Shown piece after piece: positions 12,740 to 13,575 of a stretch of 13,575 nt of DNA. The position numbers and the translations under genes were made by a program. The notes under the pieces are model-generated. The model worked only from the letters and a program-made list of their open reading frames with translations. It did no database searches and was not told the origin of the DNA. Numbering within the stretch: position 1 is the first letter of the stretch; each line of letters starts with the position of its first letter. The stretch comes from Alphaproteobacteria bacterium (lineage in GTDB: Bacteria > Pseudomonadota > Alphaproteobacteria > Puniceispirillales > Puniceispirillaceae): positions 1 to 13,575 of the forward strand of contig JADHLK010000025.1 in the NCBI GenBank assembly GCA_016780695.1, in the 5' to 3' direction.

Positions 12740-13533
12740 TCGCGCCCCCCTCCGGTCAGTTCAATTTCCAGCAATTTGGCATCCTCTCGAAAACGGCTGG
12801 CGACATCACGGGCAACATCGCCGATATAAATATCTTCCAGCCCCTGTTGCAGCCCTTTGATCAAATCGCGGGCCAGCCGCTGCGGGTCCAGCTTGGGCGG
12901 CAGCACGCTCTCATACCAGTCCTGCTCCAGCGGGCCGGTATAGGCATTGACCACCCGCACCCCGCTGCCCAGCATTTCCGAGCGCAAACACTGGCTGAGC
13001 GAATAGACAGCCGCATGACAGGCGGAATGGGTGCCATAGCTGGGCCAGTTTGCGTGTGCATAGACAGACAGGATAGTCACAAAGGCGGTCGCCGAATTGA
13101 CCCCATCTGCCCCGCGCCCGCGCATCGCCGGGCCGAAATGGCTGGCCAGCCGCATATAGCCGGTCACCAGCCGGTCCTGCATTTCTTGGGCAATAGTCAG
13201 GCTGGAGCCGTCCAGCAAGCCGCCGGGGCGCGGCTGATCAGCGGTGTGGATGAGAATATCTACCTTGCCGCCTATTTCGGCTGCCAGCTCTTTGACCGAA
13301 CTGCTATCTGTCAAATCCAGCGGCACGAGGGTGACATGATCCAGCGCTTCCAGCGCGTCCAGCACCGCATCGCGCCGCCAGCTCTCAGCAACACCGGCAA
13401 AGATTTCCCGCGCCTCTGCCCCGGCCAGCGTTTTAGCCAGAGCCAGACCCGCCGGGCTGCGCGCATCTGAAATCAGCACGCGCCGATATTTCGGATCCGA
13501 GGTCAATTCGCGTAATTGGCTGTCTTCATTCAC
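12736..13533 (-). CDS. Degenerate SDR-fold protein lacking the Tyr-x3-Lys active site
   Basis: An SDR-like protein of about 265 residues (start at GTG 13533). The frame is open to the right, with an ATG at 13563 and a GTG at 13569, but neither has a visible ribosome binding site. The GTG at 13533 sits seven bases behind GGGAGGG and is preferred, with moderate certainty. Numbered from it, strand 1 reads VLISDARSPAGLALA (19-33) where a classical SDR has TGxxxGIG. The NAG motif is TAD (97-99). Ser156 (ILS) is kept. Thirteen and seventeen residues later, where Tyr and Lys are expected, there are His169 and His173 (HSACH), followed by a normal AAVYSLSQ helix. Fold and helix register are preserved, so this looks like a pseudo-enzyme or an SDR with altered chemistry rather than a decayed gene. 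It is the upstream gene of the cyclase-SDR operon and overlaps the cyclase gene by ATGA. Confidence 0.82.
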   Translation of the reverse strand: MNEDSQLRELTSDPKYRRVLISDARSPAGLALAKTLAGAEAREIFAGVAESWRRDAVLDALEALDHVTLVPLDLTDSSSVKELAAEIGGKVDILIHTADQPRPGGLLDGSSLTIAQEMQDRLVTGYMRLASHFGPAMRGRGADGVNSATAFVTILSVYAHANWPSYGTHSACHAAVYSLSQCLRSEMLGSGVRVVNAYTGPLEQDWYESVLPPKLDPQRLARDLIKGLQQGLEDIYIGDVARDVASRFREDAKLLEIELTGGGRE

Positions 13534-13575
13534 TGAACCGCCCTCCCGGTTTTTGTAAGCCATGAACACGGCCCG

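Overview
The window looks like ordinary, gene-dense chromosome from an alphaproteobacterium. It is moderately GC-rich, has very short intergenic gaps, and protein after protein reads like alphaproteobacterial family members. A marine, SAR116-like or roseobacter-like heterotroph is my guess from the gene mix (betaine-phosphonate catabolism, glutathione-dependent formaldehyde oxidation, XdhC-type molybdenum cofactor chaperone). The sequence alone does not prove the lineage. I see no tRNA, rRNA, insertion sequence, CRISPR array, phage gene or origin, and no gene-free stretch longer than about 260 bases.

Layout, left to right. Positions 1-1624 (-) hold a superfamily II DEAH helicase cut by the window edge. 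Positions 1797-2906 (-) encode a class III alcohol dehydrogenase (S-(hydroxymethyl)glutathione dehydrogenase). It is divergent from a GT4 glycosyltransferase at 3127-4254 (+), which runs tail to tail into a carboxymuconolactone-decarboxylase-like protein at 4251-4628 (-). Next comes a two-gene (+) unit: a gamma-butyrobetaine-hydroxylase-like Fe(II)/2-oxoglutarate dioxygenase (4886-6037) overlapping an HD-domain protein (6030-6614). This is the arrangement of the TmpA/TmpB pathway, which turns 2-(trimethylammonio)ethylphosphonate into glycine betaine and phosphate. On the (-) strand, an XdhC-family protein (8302-9282) is coupled to a fused molybdopterin-binding/nucleotidyltransferase protein (6611-8302), a molybdenum cofactor maturation pair. 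A small DUF1330 gene (9454-9741, +) is divergent from xdhC and convergent with glutaryl-CoA dehydrogenase (9829-11076, -). The right end is a (-) strand operon read in the order degenerate SDR (12736-13533), cyclase/kynurenine-formamidase-fold hydrolase (11939-12739), canonical SDR (11188-11913), possibly continuing into gcdH.

How the genes may work together: TmpA/TmpB would release phosphate and glycine betaine. Stepwise demethylation of betaine elsewhere in the genome would yield C1 units that the FrmA-type dehydrogenase could oxidise via glutathione. This link is inference. The right-hand operon looks like a small catabolic module of unknown substrate.

Most notable: the TmpA/TmpB pair, with an aromatic cage kept but the usual N-terminal zinc cysteines missing; an SDR whose Tyr-x3-Lys has become His-x3-His; a six-copy 12-bp tandem repeat inside the cofactor-maturation gene; and imperfect tandem duplications that straddle the stop codons of two convergent genes.
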